A stretch of 64,000 nucleotides of DNA from Apodemus sylvaticus. Lineage: Eukaryota; Chordata; Mammalia; Rodentia; Muridae. The position numbers and the translations under genes were made by a program. The DNA lies in NCBI RefSeq assembly GCF_947179515.1, contig NC_067483.1:86386335-86450334 (forward strand). Direction: 5' to 3'. Under the pieces are notes generated by a model. The model did not search any database. It saw only the letters and a list, made by a program, of their open reading frames with translations, and had not been told where the DNA came from. Shown piece by piece: positions 21,961-32,344 of this stretch (position 1 is the first letter of the stretch; every line of letters starts with the position of its first letter).

Positions 21961-22154
21961 TGAGCTGGAAAGATGGCTCAGCAGTTAAGAACACTGACTG
22001 CTCTTCCGAAGGTCCTGAGTTCAATCCCAGCAACCACATGGTGGCTCACAGCCATCCGTAATAAGATCTGACTCCTTCTTCTGGAGTGTCTGAAGACAGC
22101 TACAGTGTGCTTAATATAATAAATAAATGAATTAAATAAATAAATATTTTTAAA
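21961..22154 (+). mobile_element. B2 SINE with perfect 14-bp target-site duplication
   Basis: The element begins 'tgagctggaaagatggctca' and reads 'gcagttaagaacactgactg', 'ggtcctgagttcaatcccag' (B box region), 'tggctcacagccatc' and 'gaagacagctacagtgtgct'. It ends in an AT-rich tail. AAATACATTTTTGG occurs on both sides (21947-21960 and 22155-22168). Low divergence and the intact duplication mark a fairly recent L1-driven retroposition. The internal Pol III promoter region is largely preserved. Confidence 0.95.
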
Positions 22155-22267
22155 AAATACATTTTTGGGATTTTGCCTGATGCTGGGATTTTGCCTGATG
22201 CTGAGCAAGTTACGAGGATGAGAATGATAAGTTCCAGGCTGCTGGGGTTGGGAAGGAGTCCTCCCAA

Positions 22268-22306
22268 CACATACACACACACACACACACCACTCACACA
22301 CACTAA
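22268..22306. repeat. (CA)n microsatellite
   Basis: Imperfect CA repeat of about 38 bp with T interruptions. Confidence 0.9.
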
Positions 22307-22617
22307 CCAAAATAACAGAACCATTGGAGCTGAGCCCTGAATGACCAGTAGAGTTATGTGTTGGGAAGTACATTTAAGGTAGAGGAAATGGCTTTGTAAA
22401 GACCTCAAAGTTAGTGAGTCAGTATTGACAAGGCTTGCCCTGGCAGTGGGCAGAGAAATCCGGGAGTGTTACAGAGACTACAGACTGATGGGCAGTTCTC
22501 GCCTCCTGTAAGAAGAGACATTGTGCTCAGAGGATGTGGAGAAGGGTGATTTGTGGGCACATGTGTACTGGCGTTCTGAGACTCACACCAGAGTGACTGT
22601 TAACATTGTAATGATTA

Positions 22618-22935
22618 TGGGCCTGGGGAGATAGTTGGGTAGGTTAAGTGATCATCATGTGAGCATGAGGACCTGAGTTTGAGCCCTAGGGCCCGTGTTA
22701 GAAGCTGGGGCTAGACGAGCAGACCTCTAATTCCAAGTTTTGGAGTGTGGAGACAGTCAAGTCTCTGATGCGCACTGGGAAGTCAGTCTAGTCAGTGAGC
22801 TTCAAGCCAGCAGGATCCCATGTCTTCCCGAAATAAGACACGGCTCTTGAGGAATGACACCTAGTTGTCCTCTGGCCTCTTCATGTATGTACACATACCT
22901 GCACACACACGTGCGTGCACAGGCACACATAATAC
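22618..22935 (+). repeat. B4 SINE, near full length
   Basis: The ID-like head 'gggcctggggagatagttgg' and 'gcatgaggacctgagtttga' is followed by a B1-like middle ('ctctaattccaag'). The end reads 'cctagttgtcctctggcctc' and 'acacacacgtgcgtgcacag'. About 315 bp, consistent with a full B4 element with moderate divergence. Confidence 0.8.
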
Positions 22936-22993
22936 ACAAGTCAGTTGAGTCTATACCGACAGCGTAAAACGAATTACATTTGGGTACACTTAC

Positions 22994-23080
22994 CCCACAG
23001 AAATTGGCAACTGTTAGAAATGTTTTAGAGATGGCTGTTAAACATTTACCAGCACACTTGGCCATGTGTGTGCTCACATG
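22994..23080 (-). other. Candidate 87-bp exon-like segment (phase 0), minus strand
   Basis: On the minus strand an acceptor-like CTCTGCTTTTAG precedes 23080, and a strong donor GTAAGTG follows 22994. The 87 bases between are open in one frame for 29 codons and end on a codon boundary. That phase could join the phase-0 start of the candidate terminal exon at 7960. The encoded peptide has Ala-Lys-Cys-Ala-Gly-Lys-Cys and a hydrophobic end Phe-Leu-Thr-Val-Ala-Asn-Phe. I recognise no domain. Splice-site pairs like this are frequent by chance. Confidence 0.2.
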
Positions 23081-23089
23081 CTAAAAGCA

Positions 23090-24240
23090 GAGCTTCGTAA
23101 TCTCCGAGCAGAGGCCTGGCAAGAGCCAGAGAAAGGCACACTGGGCGGAACCCAAGTCCTGGCACACTCACCAGCCTCAGATTCTTCATGGCTTGGGGAA
23201 ACATGCCTTGATGGAGCTGTAGCTTGCCAACTTTCATCACTTGCACACCTCTGACGGGATGGCTTCCAGGGAAAAAAATCCTGGAAGAGACCAAAAGGCA
23301 AACAGTGATGGTAGCTCTCACCTTCGCAGCCAGCATTTCATCAGAAGACTGGGACCCAGGGGAAGAGCTGGCTGTGACTGTTAATGAGCTCCTGGAGGGA
23401 AATTAGCTTGTGATCTAGAAGCCAATACGGAGACGAGATGATATATAACCTTCCTTCCGATCCCCAGAGTACCTCCTGCTTTGGGGGCTGGGTGAAGAGA
23501 CATCCATCTGGCCCTGAGCATTTACATTAGGAGAATGCTGCATGGCTGGCGTTTTGGAGTATGAATCTGCTCCTGGTCCTCTTCCATGAAGCTCCAACAT
23601 TAGCCCAGCTCCGTCAATATATATTTGTGGAATAAATGAAAGAGATCTGCTACACGGGAACATTTAATCACAGACTGCCCAGGCTCACAGACAGCTCAAG
23701 CAGAAAGGGCACAGAGCTTGAATTATCTAAGAGACCGTGCCAGAGATGGTCATGTGACCATCCATCCAGGCAGGTGACCCCTCCTCTGAGGTGCAGCATA
23801 GGGGGCATGCCTGGATACTTTCAATATATATTTGCTGGCTAAATGGGTGAGCATTTCTCCTAATTCCAAATAGAGCTGCCATGCCTCTGCTGCAAATTTC
23901 GGTTGTCGAGCCTGTCACGGCCCACCTTTCCTACAGCACCTGCCTGCTTACTTTCTCTCACCAGTGGTGAAGCACCCAGTCCGTAGTGTGTTCCCTGGGG
24001 GTTGGGGGGGGGGGGCGCAGCCAGCACATAGAAGGAACACAACTCATGCTTGAGACCTTTCTCATTGTCTTGGTTTCTTTTCCAGTTTTGAAAGAGTTAA
24101 TTTGATTGACAGTCCCAGGCAACAGCCCATAGTGGCAGGAGATTTGCAGTAGTGGCAGGAGGTTGAAACCTTTGGCAATGCTATATTCATCCACAGTCAG
24201 ACGAGGACAGCAATAAATTCTTACGTGTGAATACTCAGCT
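23090..24240. other. Mostly unassigned stretch
   Basis: No gene is recognised. 'tcaatatatatttg' occurs twice (about 23612 and 23820), each followed by a 'taaat' motif, which resembles ends of ancient L2-like repeats. A 12-G run lies at 24004-24015. Small frames occur without exon context. Confidence 0.45.
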
Positions 24241-24249
24241 TGCTCTTTC

Positions 24250-24428
24250 CATTCCAGTCCCGGGAGATGACCCTACCCGTTACAAAGAGGCCTTCTTCCC
24301 ACACCGACACAATCAAGACAATTCCCCTCAGACCTTCTCAGAGGCTAACCTTTAGATGACCTCACACAGGTGTGCCCAGAGGCCTATCTCCTACCTGTCA
24401 AGTTGGCAATTAATACTATCACAGGCAT
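24250..24428. repeat. Rodent interspersed repeat fragment, family not assigned
   Basis: 'cagaggcctatctcctacct' and 'gtcaagttggcaattaatac' followed by 'tatcaca' match a module that I have seen often in rodent genomic sequence. I cannot name the family with confidence. Confidence 0.4.
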
Positions 24429-24542
24429 ATAGCATAGCATAGGATGGGCGTGGTGGCAGACTGGACAATGGGGACCCAGGACTGCACCATTTCATTTCAG
24501 ATCCCACAGCACTGTCTCTTCTGCCACTCACAGGCTCCACAA

Positions 24543-24714
24543 CAGCGGTTCTCAACCTTCCTAATGGTGCGAACCTTTAATACAGTTCCTCATGTTGTAG
24601 CAACCCCCAAACATAAAACTATTTCCATTGCTACTTCATAACTGTGATTTTGCTACATTTGGGGGAGACAGAGATTTGCCAAAGGGGTCATGACCCACGG
24701 GTTGAGAACTGCTG
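24543..24714. mobile_element. URR1-type non-autonomous hAT element, second copy
   Basis: It starts CAGCGGTTCTCAACC and ends GGTTGAGAACTGCTG, an inverted-repeat pair matching the copy at 13975-14181. The inside shares 'ttaatacagttcctcatgtt' and 'acttcataactgtgattttg'. It is 172 bp, so it has an internal deletion. The flanking 8-mers (CTCCACAA and CTCTAAGT) match at only four positions, so the duplication is eroded. Confidence 0.9.
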
Positions 24715-25228
24715 CTCTAAGTGAGGACTGAGCTTCCGAGGCCTACGCAGGGTTGTGTTCAGGCTTGAGGGGACATACCACACTGGACAGACTTGAGCAT
24801 TTCTCTCAGGACCCAATGATCCCACCAGACATGGATAAACATTCATACAATAAATAAATAATGACAAAACTATGGGAAGGAGAGTGCTTTCGTGCCTGAA
24901 TCCTGCAAGCCATACATATTCAGTTCAAATTTGTTGCCCAGAGTGGCGAGAGAAAGTGACACTGTGGTGGATGGAGGGAACAGACTGGTGGTTGGGTGGC
25001 TTGGCGCAGGTCATGCGGGGGTAAGCTGGCTTCTGAGAACTTGGAAAGGATGGGTGTGTGGTTAGACAATCAGGGAGTGCAACCAGGACATTCTCCTGAT
25101 GTGAAGACAGGAGGGCCTGCCTTTGTTCCATGGCCACAGAGGCAGTTCAGGTGTTTGCCTAGACAGGGTCAGCCCTGTGTGGCTCTGTCTCAGCTGCCCT
25201 GTAGCCAAGAGCCCGCTGAATCCATACT

Positions 25229-25291
25229 CCACCCCTCCCTCCCTCCCTCCCTCGCTCCCTCCCTCCCTCCCTCCCTCCCTCCCTCCCTCCC
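25229..25291. repeat. (CCCT)n tetranucleotide array
   Basis: About 15 CCCT units with one G interruption. The minus strand is (AGGG)n, a potential G-quadruplex former. Confidence 0.95.
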
Positions 25292-25559
25292 GTGTAACAG
25301 GTCTTCGGCTCTCATTCCCGGATTCAGCTCCTCTCTGTGAAATGCAATATAGAAACCTATCCATTCGTGCTCTTAAAAGGGAAGGTTGCTGACCCGGGGC
25401 AAGCGCTGTGCCACTGAGGGCGGACCGGGCCTCTTAAAAGGGCCAGAGAGGGAGGAGGTGGCGAGGTAGGGAACAAAGCAGACACCTGGGTCCCCTTCAT
25501 CTCTGGTGTACACTAGCAGGTCAGTCACTTCACCTCCTGTCCCTTACAGAATGAACATC

Positions 25560-25860
25560 ATTACAGAGTTGTATGGAAATGATTTCAAGATCCTCAGACA
25601 AAAGGCTTAAGTGCAGGATGCCATTTTCAGAAGGTAATTGCCCCGGACACGTTCCCTGAAAGGCACACCTGGATCCGGGACTTTATTTTATTGCTGTGAA
25701 TATGGTATAGTTAAATTTAAAGGCCAAAAAAGTAATTTTATACTAATAATCTCTCTGCTAAGTGGGTGTCTGTCATGTCAGTGAGCAGAAGGGAAGAAAA
25801 TCTTGGGTTCTGTGATAGCAGAGAGAGTGGTGCATAATTACGCCGTGATGGGTACCTGCC
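25560..25860. other. Repeat-free block, possible conserved non-coding element
   Basis: About 300 bp free of transposon sequence. It includes 'agaaggtaattgccccg', 'ttaaatttaaaggccaaaaa' and 'ggtgcataattacgccgtga'. The mix of TAAT cores, retained CpGs and the lack of repeats is enhancer-like. No alignment was possible. Confidence 0.3.
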
Positions 25861-28685
25861 TTGGTCACAGGAAGATTAAAAACTGAGTGGTGTTTCTTAA
25901 GAGAGGGTGAGCACGAGGCTCCTCCTGTGGGGAGTCGGGGACACCCACACAAAAATTCAGTGCGCTGACTCTTAGTAAGAGGCTGCTGGAGACTTTTGTT
26001 CCTAAAGGCCTCCAAGCTGAAGTGTAGATTGAGACTCACACTTACTGGTTGGAGTAGGACTCCTGCTGGGTGGCCCACTTGGGGTGTGGCCTTTCCATCA
26101 ACCTGCAAAGGGAAGTATGAGAGAGTCCGGAACCTGCTGGTCTTCACCCACTGGGCTATCAGATGTCAATCAGGGATGCATGGCAAACCTGAAGGTGTGC
26201 TGGGGTGGAACAGGAATTAGGGTGTCAACGTGAGGGGGGCGGGGTTCACTGTGAGATACTGGGTTCTGAGTCCAGTGTTTTCAGACCTCTGCACAAGCCC
26301 AAGGTGTGTTCTTACCCTTGGCGAACACAAAGCCAAGCTGAAGAAATGAGGAGTAAGTCATTACACAAAGAGGAGCATGGGTATCTCTCCCCACTTGCAA
26401 CACAGCAGGGAGGGACCACAGTGACCTGGGGCACAGCAAGAGTGGGCTGGTTTAGACTGAGGAGAGGATGGAATGCTGGGCTCAGCCCGTGGGGCATGGG
26501 AAGGGGTGGGTCATTCTACCAGTGGTAGGGGAGGCTGGATGTAGATATGGAGGGGAGGTGGCCTCAGGCCAGGCTGCCCACTGCAGACTTATCTAGTTCC
26601 GCATGTCTTCCTATCAGGTGACCCTCTATTGAGGGGAAGGAAAACACATCACCAGGTAGGAAACGCGGAGAACTAGAGAAAATAAAGACCCTGGTGTCAA
26701 AGACAGTGGCCTTTGAAAAAGGGGGATTTGAGACAAATGAGGTTATAGAGTTGGTTCAACAGGATCTGGGGACCTCCTGGGAAACAGCAGTCACACCTGC
26801 ACAAAAACACATATGCCAATTTTATAACGCCACAGTTAGCTGGCATGCCAGTCTACTCACCTGGGCATTACAAATCTTCTTTTCATAGGGACAATGGGCG
26901 CAGTCATACCCCAGAAGTCTGGGCCTAGGATGCAAAAGCTGCCTTGTGGCCGGGGTGGGGTGGGGGGTGGGGTGAGAGCAGGCATCCCCCCCCCGGGGGG
27001 GGGGGAGAAGGGGAGCTGGGGGAGGGGCAGACATACTAGCTTTAGTTCCAACTCTAGGCACATATGGTCTTGCTGCCCTCAGCTTTCAGCAGAGGCAGAG
27101 GGTCTGGGAATCAATCGCCTACTTGAGCATTCAAAGGCACAAAGAAGAGAAGCCTTCACGGGCAGGACTTTTGCTCTGTGCCCCGTGCTCTCCATAGGAT
27201 ACGTCCACACTGGCACTACCTCAGTGGCAGCAGTGCTTTAATATTTTATAGGGTGGGAAGAAACAGTTATTGCTTGGGCCTGTTTATAAAGCCTGAAGAC
27301 AAAGTGTCTGCTGGTCCTAAAGGGCAAACCTAACCTGCCTGAAGTGATGGAGTCGCATCTCTGAACGCACAGACCTAGTTGTGTGGAAGTTAAGTGAGAA
27401 ATCTGGAATAGTGATGGGGTTTGGGGAAAAAATGGTTTGCAACTCCTGACAATCCAGTCCAGGGGGAAAACGTATGGCTAGGCGAAGCTGGCAGAGGGCA
27501 GGATGGTGGAGAATCTTCCAGTGGCGGGTTAGGCTGTCACAAGATGAACGCACTACTCAGTCACTGACATGGGAAACCAGACATTGAGTACTGTCTGAGG
27601 GGACATGGTTGAAATTGTTTTGCATTTACCTATACAGCATCCTTGCCAAACCAAACAGAAACCAACAAACCGAAACAGAATCTAATGGAGCCCATAAAAT
27701 TAAATTCCATTTTATGGGAAACACGAGTGATAAAGGAATGTGTAGAAACAGCGGGCTGAGTCCAGGCTATGGGAATCCACAGGACCTCGGCACGGGGCCC
27801 TTCACAGGGCAGGGCAGGAAAAGAAAGAGATGGGGGGGGGGGCAGGGTGTCGGGAAAACAGTTGAGATTTAAAGAGACTTACGAGATGCAACAAGCACAT
27901 GTAGAAGATGGCCGGGTGCATCCGGATTCAAGAAGGGAAATGGTAAAAAAAGACCCCTCTCAGATACTGAAGGAGATCTTAGCATGAGATACACCCAAGC
28001 TGTAAGGAACTGCCCACCTGTTTTGTATTAAATGATGTAATGTCTGAGATGTGATTTAACTATCTTCAGCAGAATCCATTTTCCCAGCAATGGTGGATTA
28101 GCTTGCTTCGGACTGACTCGTGCAAGGCAAAATGACCCAAATATTTTTGAGACACCGTGGGAAGGTAACCCAGACCATGGAAGCTGTAGGCACCTAAAAG
28201 ACTCATGAAAAGACTGGAAGCTTAGGGCTGGGCACCTTGTGCAAGGAGCCACTTTGCCCTGTGATGCTTTGAAAAAAGAGCCAAGAAGGCCAAGTAGCTG
28301 AGAAACAGCTTGGGTGGCCTCAAGGACAAGAATGCACCGCAGTGTACACTGAGGACCCAAAAAGGAGGAGGTATATGAGTGAACACCGGGCTTTCATCAT
28401 GACTCCCAAAGGGCTACAACCTCGGAATCATGTGGTCGAGCAGGATGGTCCTTACCCAGAACGAATCAGTTAATGTACATCTTGCCTGAATTAAGGTGAT
28501 ATGCTTTTGCCCTGATGGGTAGCAGCAAAAAGATACTTCTGTGAGTAACGCAGCATCATCCAGCAGAACTGCAACCAGGTGCAGGAGGAGGGGACTGTCA
28601 GAAAACTGAGAGAAAGGAAATTCAGAGGTGAAACAGAACTTCTCTACTATAATATTTAGGTTCTGAGAGACTTTTGAAAGAATTG
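25861..28685. other. Repeat-poor stretch without a recognised gene
   Basis: About 2.8 kb with no clear SINE, LINE or LTR. It contains a C9-G11 homopolymer junction at 26986-27005 and an 11-G run at 27832-27842. Frames up to about 124 codons appear on both strands without starts in good context, splice sites or domains. Confidence 0.45.
26986..27005. repeat. C9-G11 junction (self-complementary)
   Basis: Nine C are followed directly by eleven G, forming a perfect inverted repeat with no loop. A G-rich tract with several GGGG runs lies just upstream (26951-26973), so alternative quadruplex and hairpin structures are possible. Confidence 0.85.
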
Positions 28686-28690
28686 TAATA

Positions 28691-28841
28691 AGCCAGGTGT
28701 GGTGGTGCATATCTTTAATCTCAATACTCAAAAGGCAGAGGCAGGGGGATCTCTGTGAGTATGAGGCCATATTGGTCTACAGAGCTAGCTAGTTTTAGGA
28801 CTGCTAGGGCTAGGCAGAGAGACCCTGTCTCAAAAAAAAAG
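28691..28841 (+). repeat. B1 SINE
   Basis: 'agccaggtgtggtggtgcat', 'atctttaatctcaatactca', 'aaggcagaggcagggggatc', 'ggtctacagagctagctagt' and 'gagaccctgtctcaaaaa' give a full-length plus-strand B1 with its A-rich tail. Divergence of the body indicates an old subfamily. Confidence 0.9.
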
Positions 28842-29379
28842 TATGTTTGAAAATTTAAATAACAAGAACGAATATTAGAAAAGATCAGAATTACATAAAA
28901 ACTGGCAATAGAAACTCTGGAAGTGGTAACGCAATAATTTAAGCTAAGATTAGTCCTGGCTCTGGGTCTTGGACTGGAAGCAGGGCTGATGGGTGTATTT
29001 TTCATCTTTCACAGAAGGGAAATGCGTGTTAGCTGGAATCTCACAGGAGAGAAAGGAGAAGTGGGCGGAGCAAGGTCTGACACACCAACCCTAAGAAATG
29101 ATAAGTAATAAATGTCAGCCAGACACAGACTCAAACCCACAGCTCCGTGAGGACAACTCACCAGTGGGAGAGTTGGGAGAGAAGATGGCGGTCATCAAAG
29201 AACCCTTTGGAGTACTCATGTACCCTGATGATGTGCAGCACATGTTCTATATAAAAACGAGCATTTAAACAAAACCATCCCATAAGACATTTCTAATTAT
29301 TTTGTGAGTATAACAACCTGGTGCCAAAAAGCAGTTATTAAAACTCTACCTTTTACAAAGAAAAAAGGAGGAAAGGAAG

Positions 29380-29484
29380 GAGGGAGGGAGGGAGGGAGGG
29401 AGGGAGGGAGGGAGAAAGGAAGGAAGGAAGGAAGGAAGGAAGGAAGGAAGGAAGGAAGGAAGGAAGGAAGGAAGGAAGGAAGGA
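29380..29484. repeat. (GGGA)n then (GGAA)n compound array
   Basis: Nine GGGA units change abruptly to about 17 GGAA units. The plus strand is pure purine for over 100 bp. The frame through it is an artefact. Confidence 0.95.
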
Positions 29485-29489
29485 GCCAA

Positions 29490-30135
29490 GCCCTGACACC
29501 ACATCAAGTCTCCAAGGATGCTGAAGGTCTTCTATATTCTGGGCCTCAAGTGGAAATGACAGGCCCAAGGAGAGGGGCAGAGTGTCCCTCTGACACTGAC
29601 CCTGCAGCTAAAATGGCAGAAGCTGCAGCTAGCACTCAACCCCGAGGGACTTGGCTTCAGGACTCAGCAGTAAGCACCATGGGGAACAGGGAACAGGCTC
29701 TCTGAGAAGTCACAGAATCGTTCTCTGCTCCCCAGGCTCTGGATAATTTAAAGCGGCTGTTGAATGGAACTTATTTATGCCTTTGTGACAGGGAAGCTTT
29801 GATTTATAACAAATAAAATTTTTGTTGTGCCCTACCCCCAACAGGAAAGAACCGGAGAGGAAAGACAGACCACACTGTCCAATGACCTCACTTAACCCAC
29901 ACTGTTAGCCCAGAAAGCTGCTAATCCCCAAGTGGATTGGCCCTCCCTAGTGTTCCCTCCACCCGCAGTTCTAACAGTGGGGGAGGTCAGCTGTGATTCC
30001 TGCTTTGCCTGAAACCCCCGATTCCCCCTGTGTCTGTGACGTGTGCTACCAGTGCCCCACGCAGCCCAGAAGGTCCAAAGTGTCTCTGTCACCTCTGTGA
30101 CAGTATGAGAACATTCACAGAGCCCACACTGTAAA
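29490..30135. other. Unassigned stretch
   Basis: No gene or transposon recognised. Bases 29735-29835 are AT-rich ('ttgatttataacaaataaaa') and free of repeats. They could belong with the block at 30140-30430. Confidence 0.4.
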
Positions 30136-30139
30136 TGGA

Positions 30140-30430
30140 CCTGACAACATCACAATGAAGTCTTTCTTGGGTTTCTTTTACTCTGTAAAATTAGCAAGCG
30201 GGACCGTTTCTGTGCACAAAACAATACATCTCACATTTCATGTTTCTCACACCTGTCCAAGCAGGCCCCTTTGCCCAAAAGGCGGGGGCTTTCTTTTACC
30301 TCACGGTTCTGATGATTAAAAATCATATGCGTATGGTCCACTGTTGAGATGACTCTTTAATTAGATACTGAGAACCCGACAAATCTTTCTATTAATCTAA
30401 ACAGCAGAGACTCATCTGGGGGAAGCCATA
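30140..30430. other. Repeat-free block with clustered homeodomain and E-box motifs
   Basis: This block has a CACCTG E-box at 30249-30254, a TTTAATTA homeodomain core at 30357-30364, a near-palindrome 'gatgattaaaaatcatatgc' at 30311-30330 and 'ttctattaatctaaacagc' further on. It holds several CpGs in an AT-rich context and no repeat. This is the usual look of a conserved developmental enhancer, though only composition and motifs support it. Confidence 0.35.
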
Positions 30431-30632
30431 AATTAGAACAAAGGAGACAGAGATCTGGGCTGAAGCAGCTTGGTAAGTCTGTCACACCACCCTTGCCCAG
30501 GTGTAAAGAAGTGACAGGCCAGCCCTGGGAATGCAGGCAACAATGTTCACACACAAATGCCGGCCTGCATTCTTAGGGCTGTGGTAGGTAGTTTGCAAGG
30601 CAAGGGAAATCACTTGACTTTGTCACAGAGTT

Positions 30633-30807
30633 GAAGAGGGAGAGGGGAGAAGAGAAAGGGAGGAGGGAGGAGGGAGAGGGGAGAGAGAGGAGGGAGAGGG
30701 AGGAGGGAGAGGGGAGAAGGAAGAGGGAGGAGGGAGAAGGGAGAGGGAGGAGGGAGGGGGAGGAGGGAGGGGGGGATAGAACCAGAGGTGGGGGGAGGGA
30801 GGGAGAA
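30633..30807 (+). repeat. 175-bp polypurine tract (AGGG/AGG/GA mix)
   Basis: The plus strand is almost entirely A and G, with irregular AGGGAGG and GAGAGG units and many G runs. Such tracts can form triplex (H-DNA) or G-quadruplex structures. The minus-strand frame through it is low complexity (Ser, Pro and Leu repeats) and not a gene. Confidence 0.9.
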
Positions 30808-31104
30808 TGACATTGTGGAAGAGGGGGCAGAAAGACTGTAGGGGCCAGAGATGACATCTGAATCAAAACAGCCAGGCACCAAGGGGCTGCTGCAGATATG
30901 AGCTCAGTGGCTGTGTAACTGCAGCCTCCAGATCTGCGCAAAAGCAAACCAGCCAAGTCTTAGCGTGGAAAGGGAAGAGGCTTGCAAGGCATTGGCAAAG
31001 TGATGGCTGTGGTGGAGTGAGAGTTTTCTTCAGGGGAGCTTGCTTACCCATGTTCCAGCAGACGGCCCTACACCCGTGCCCACAGAGGCTCCGAGTCAAG
31101 TGGC

Positions 31105-31240
31105 CTCAGTGGGTTTAGAAACAGAGCCTGTGAAGTGGGGAGGGGTGTGGGGGAAGGGTGAATGGGAGAGAAATTGGAAGGGGGAATAGAAGGGTGGATT
31201 GGATCACATTACACGCATGCATAAGATTCTCAAATCAAAA
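31105..31240 (+). mobile_element. Old LINE-1 3' end fragment
   Basis: 'aaacagagcctgtgaagtgg', 'agagaaattggaagggggaa', 'ggattggatcacattacacg' and an A-rich end form a typical tail of older rodent L1 3' UTRs. It stops just before another L1 in the opposite orientation. Confidence 0.6.
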
Positions 31241-31326
31241 AAAGAGGGAATTTTAAAAGATAAAACAATACAGACAAAAATAGAAATTATCAATTATTCC
31301 AAAAGGTCTGGTGTTTGGTGTTTCCT

Positions 31327-32340
31327 TTTTTTTTTTTTTTTTTTGAATATATTCTTTATCTACATTTCAAATGTTATTCCCCTTCCTGGTTTCCCCACTC
31401 CCAGAAAACCCCTATTCCATGCCCCTCCCCCTGCCTCCATGAGGATGCTCCCCCACCCAGCCCACTCCCACCTCCCCTCTCTCGATTTCCCTATGCTGGG
31501 CGTCTGTCAAGCTTCCACAGGACCAAGGACCTCTCCTCCCATTGATGCCCAACAAGGCCGTCCTCCACTACAAGTGCAGCCGGAACCATGTGTACCCCTT
31601 GGTTGATGGCTTAGTCCCTGGGAGCTCTAGGCGGTCTGGTTGGCTGATATTGTTGTTCTTCCCATGAGGTTGCAAACCCCTTCAGCTCCCCCAGTTCTTT
31701 CTCCAACTCCTCCATTGGGGACCCCAGGCTCAGTCCAATGGTTGGCTGTGAGCATCCACCTCTGTATTTGTAAGGCTCTGGCAGGGCCTCTCAGGAGACA
31801 GCCATGTCAGGCTCCTTTCAGCAAGTATTTCTTGGCATCCACAATAGAGTCTGGGTTTGGTGACTGTTTATAGGATGAATCCCCAGGTAGAACAGTCTCT
31901 GGATGGACTTTCCTTCAATCTCTGCCCCACACTTTGTCTCCATAATTGCTCCTCTGAGTATTTTATTCCCTTTCTCAGAAAAACCAAAGCACCCACACTT
32001 TGGTCTTCCTTCTTCTTGAGCTTCATGTGAGCTGTGAATTTTATCTTGTTTATTCTGAGCTTTTGGGCTAATATCCATTTATCAGTGAATGCATTCCATG
32101 TGTGTTCTTTTGTGATTGGGTTGCCTCACTCAGGATGATATTTTCTAGTTCCATCCATTTGCATAAGAATTTCATTAATTCATTGTTTTTAATAGCTGAG
32201 TAGTATTCCGTTGTATAAATGTACATTTTCTGTATCCATTCCTCTGTTGGGGGACATCTGGGTTCTTTCCAGCTTCTGGCTATTATAAATAAGGCTGCGA
32301 TGAACACAGTGGAGCATGTGTCCTTACTGTATGCTGGAGC
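31327..32340 (-). mobile_element. LINE-1, 5'-truncated, about 1 kb (antisense)
   Basis: A 19-T tract at 31327-31345 is the poly(A) of a minus-strand L1. The 3' UTR is followed by 3' ORF2 antisense. Landmarks are 'tgatattgttgttcttccca', 'gacagccatgtcaggctcct', 'ctgagcttttgggctaatat', 'gatattttctagttccatcc' and 'tagctgagtagtattccgtt'. Similarity to rat/mouse L1 is high, so this is among the younger elements. Truncation falls in ORF2 and leaves no intact protein. Confidence 0.9.
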
Positions 32341-32344
32341 ACCA

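Noticed and set aside
29304..29705. 133-codon frame with Gly-Arg-Glu and Lys-Glu-Gly repeats
   Set aside because: It is a translation of the GGGA/GGAA simple repeat.
30573..30956. 127-codon Ser/Pro/Leu-rich minus-strand frame
   Set aside because: It is a translation of a polypurine tract.
31199..31873. Plus-strand frames of up to 135 codons
   Set aside because: They are antisense to a minus-strand L1 3' end.
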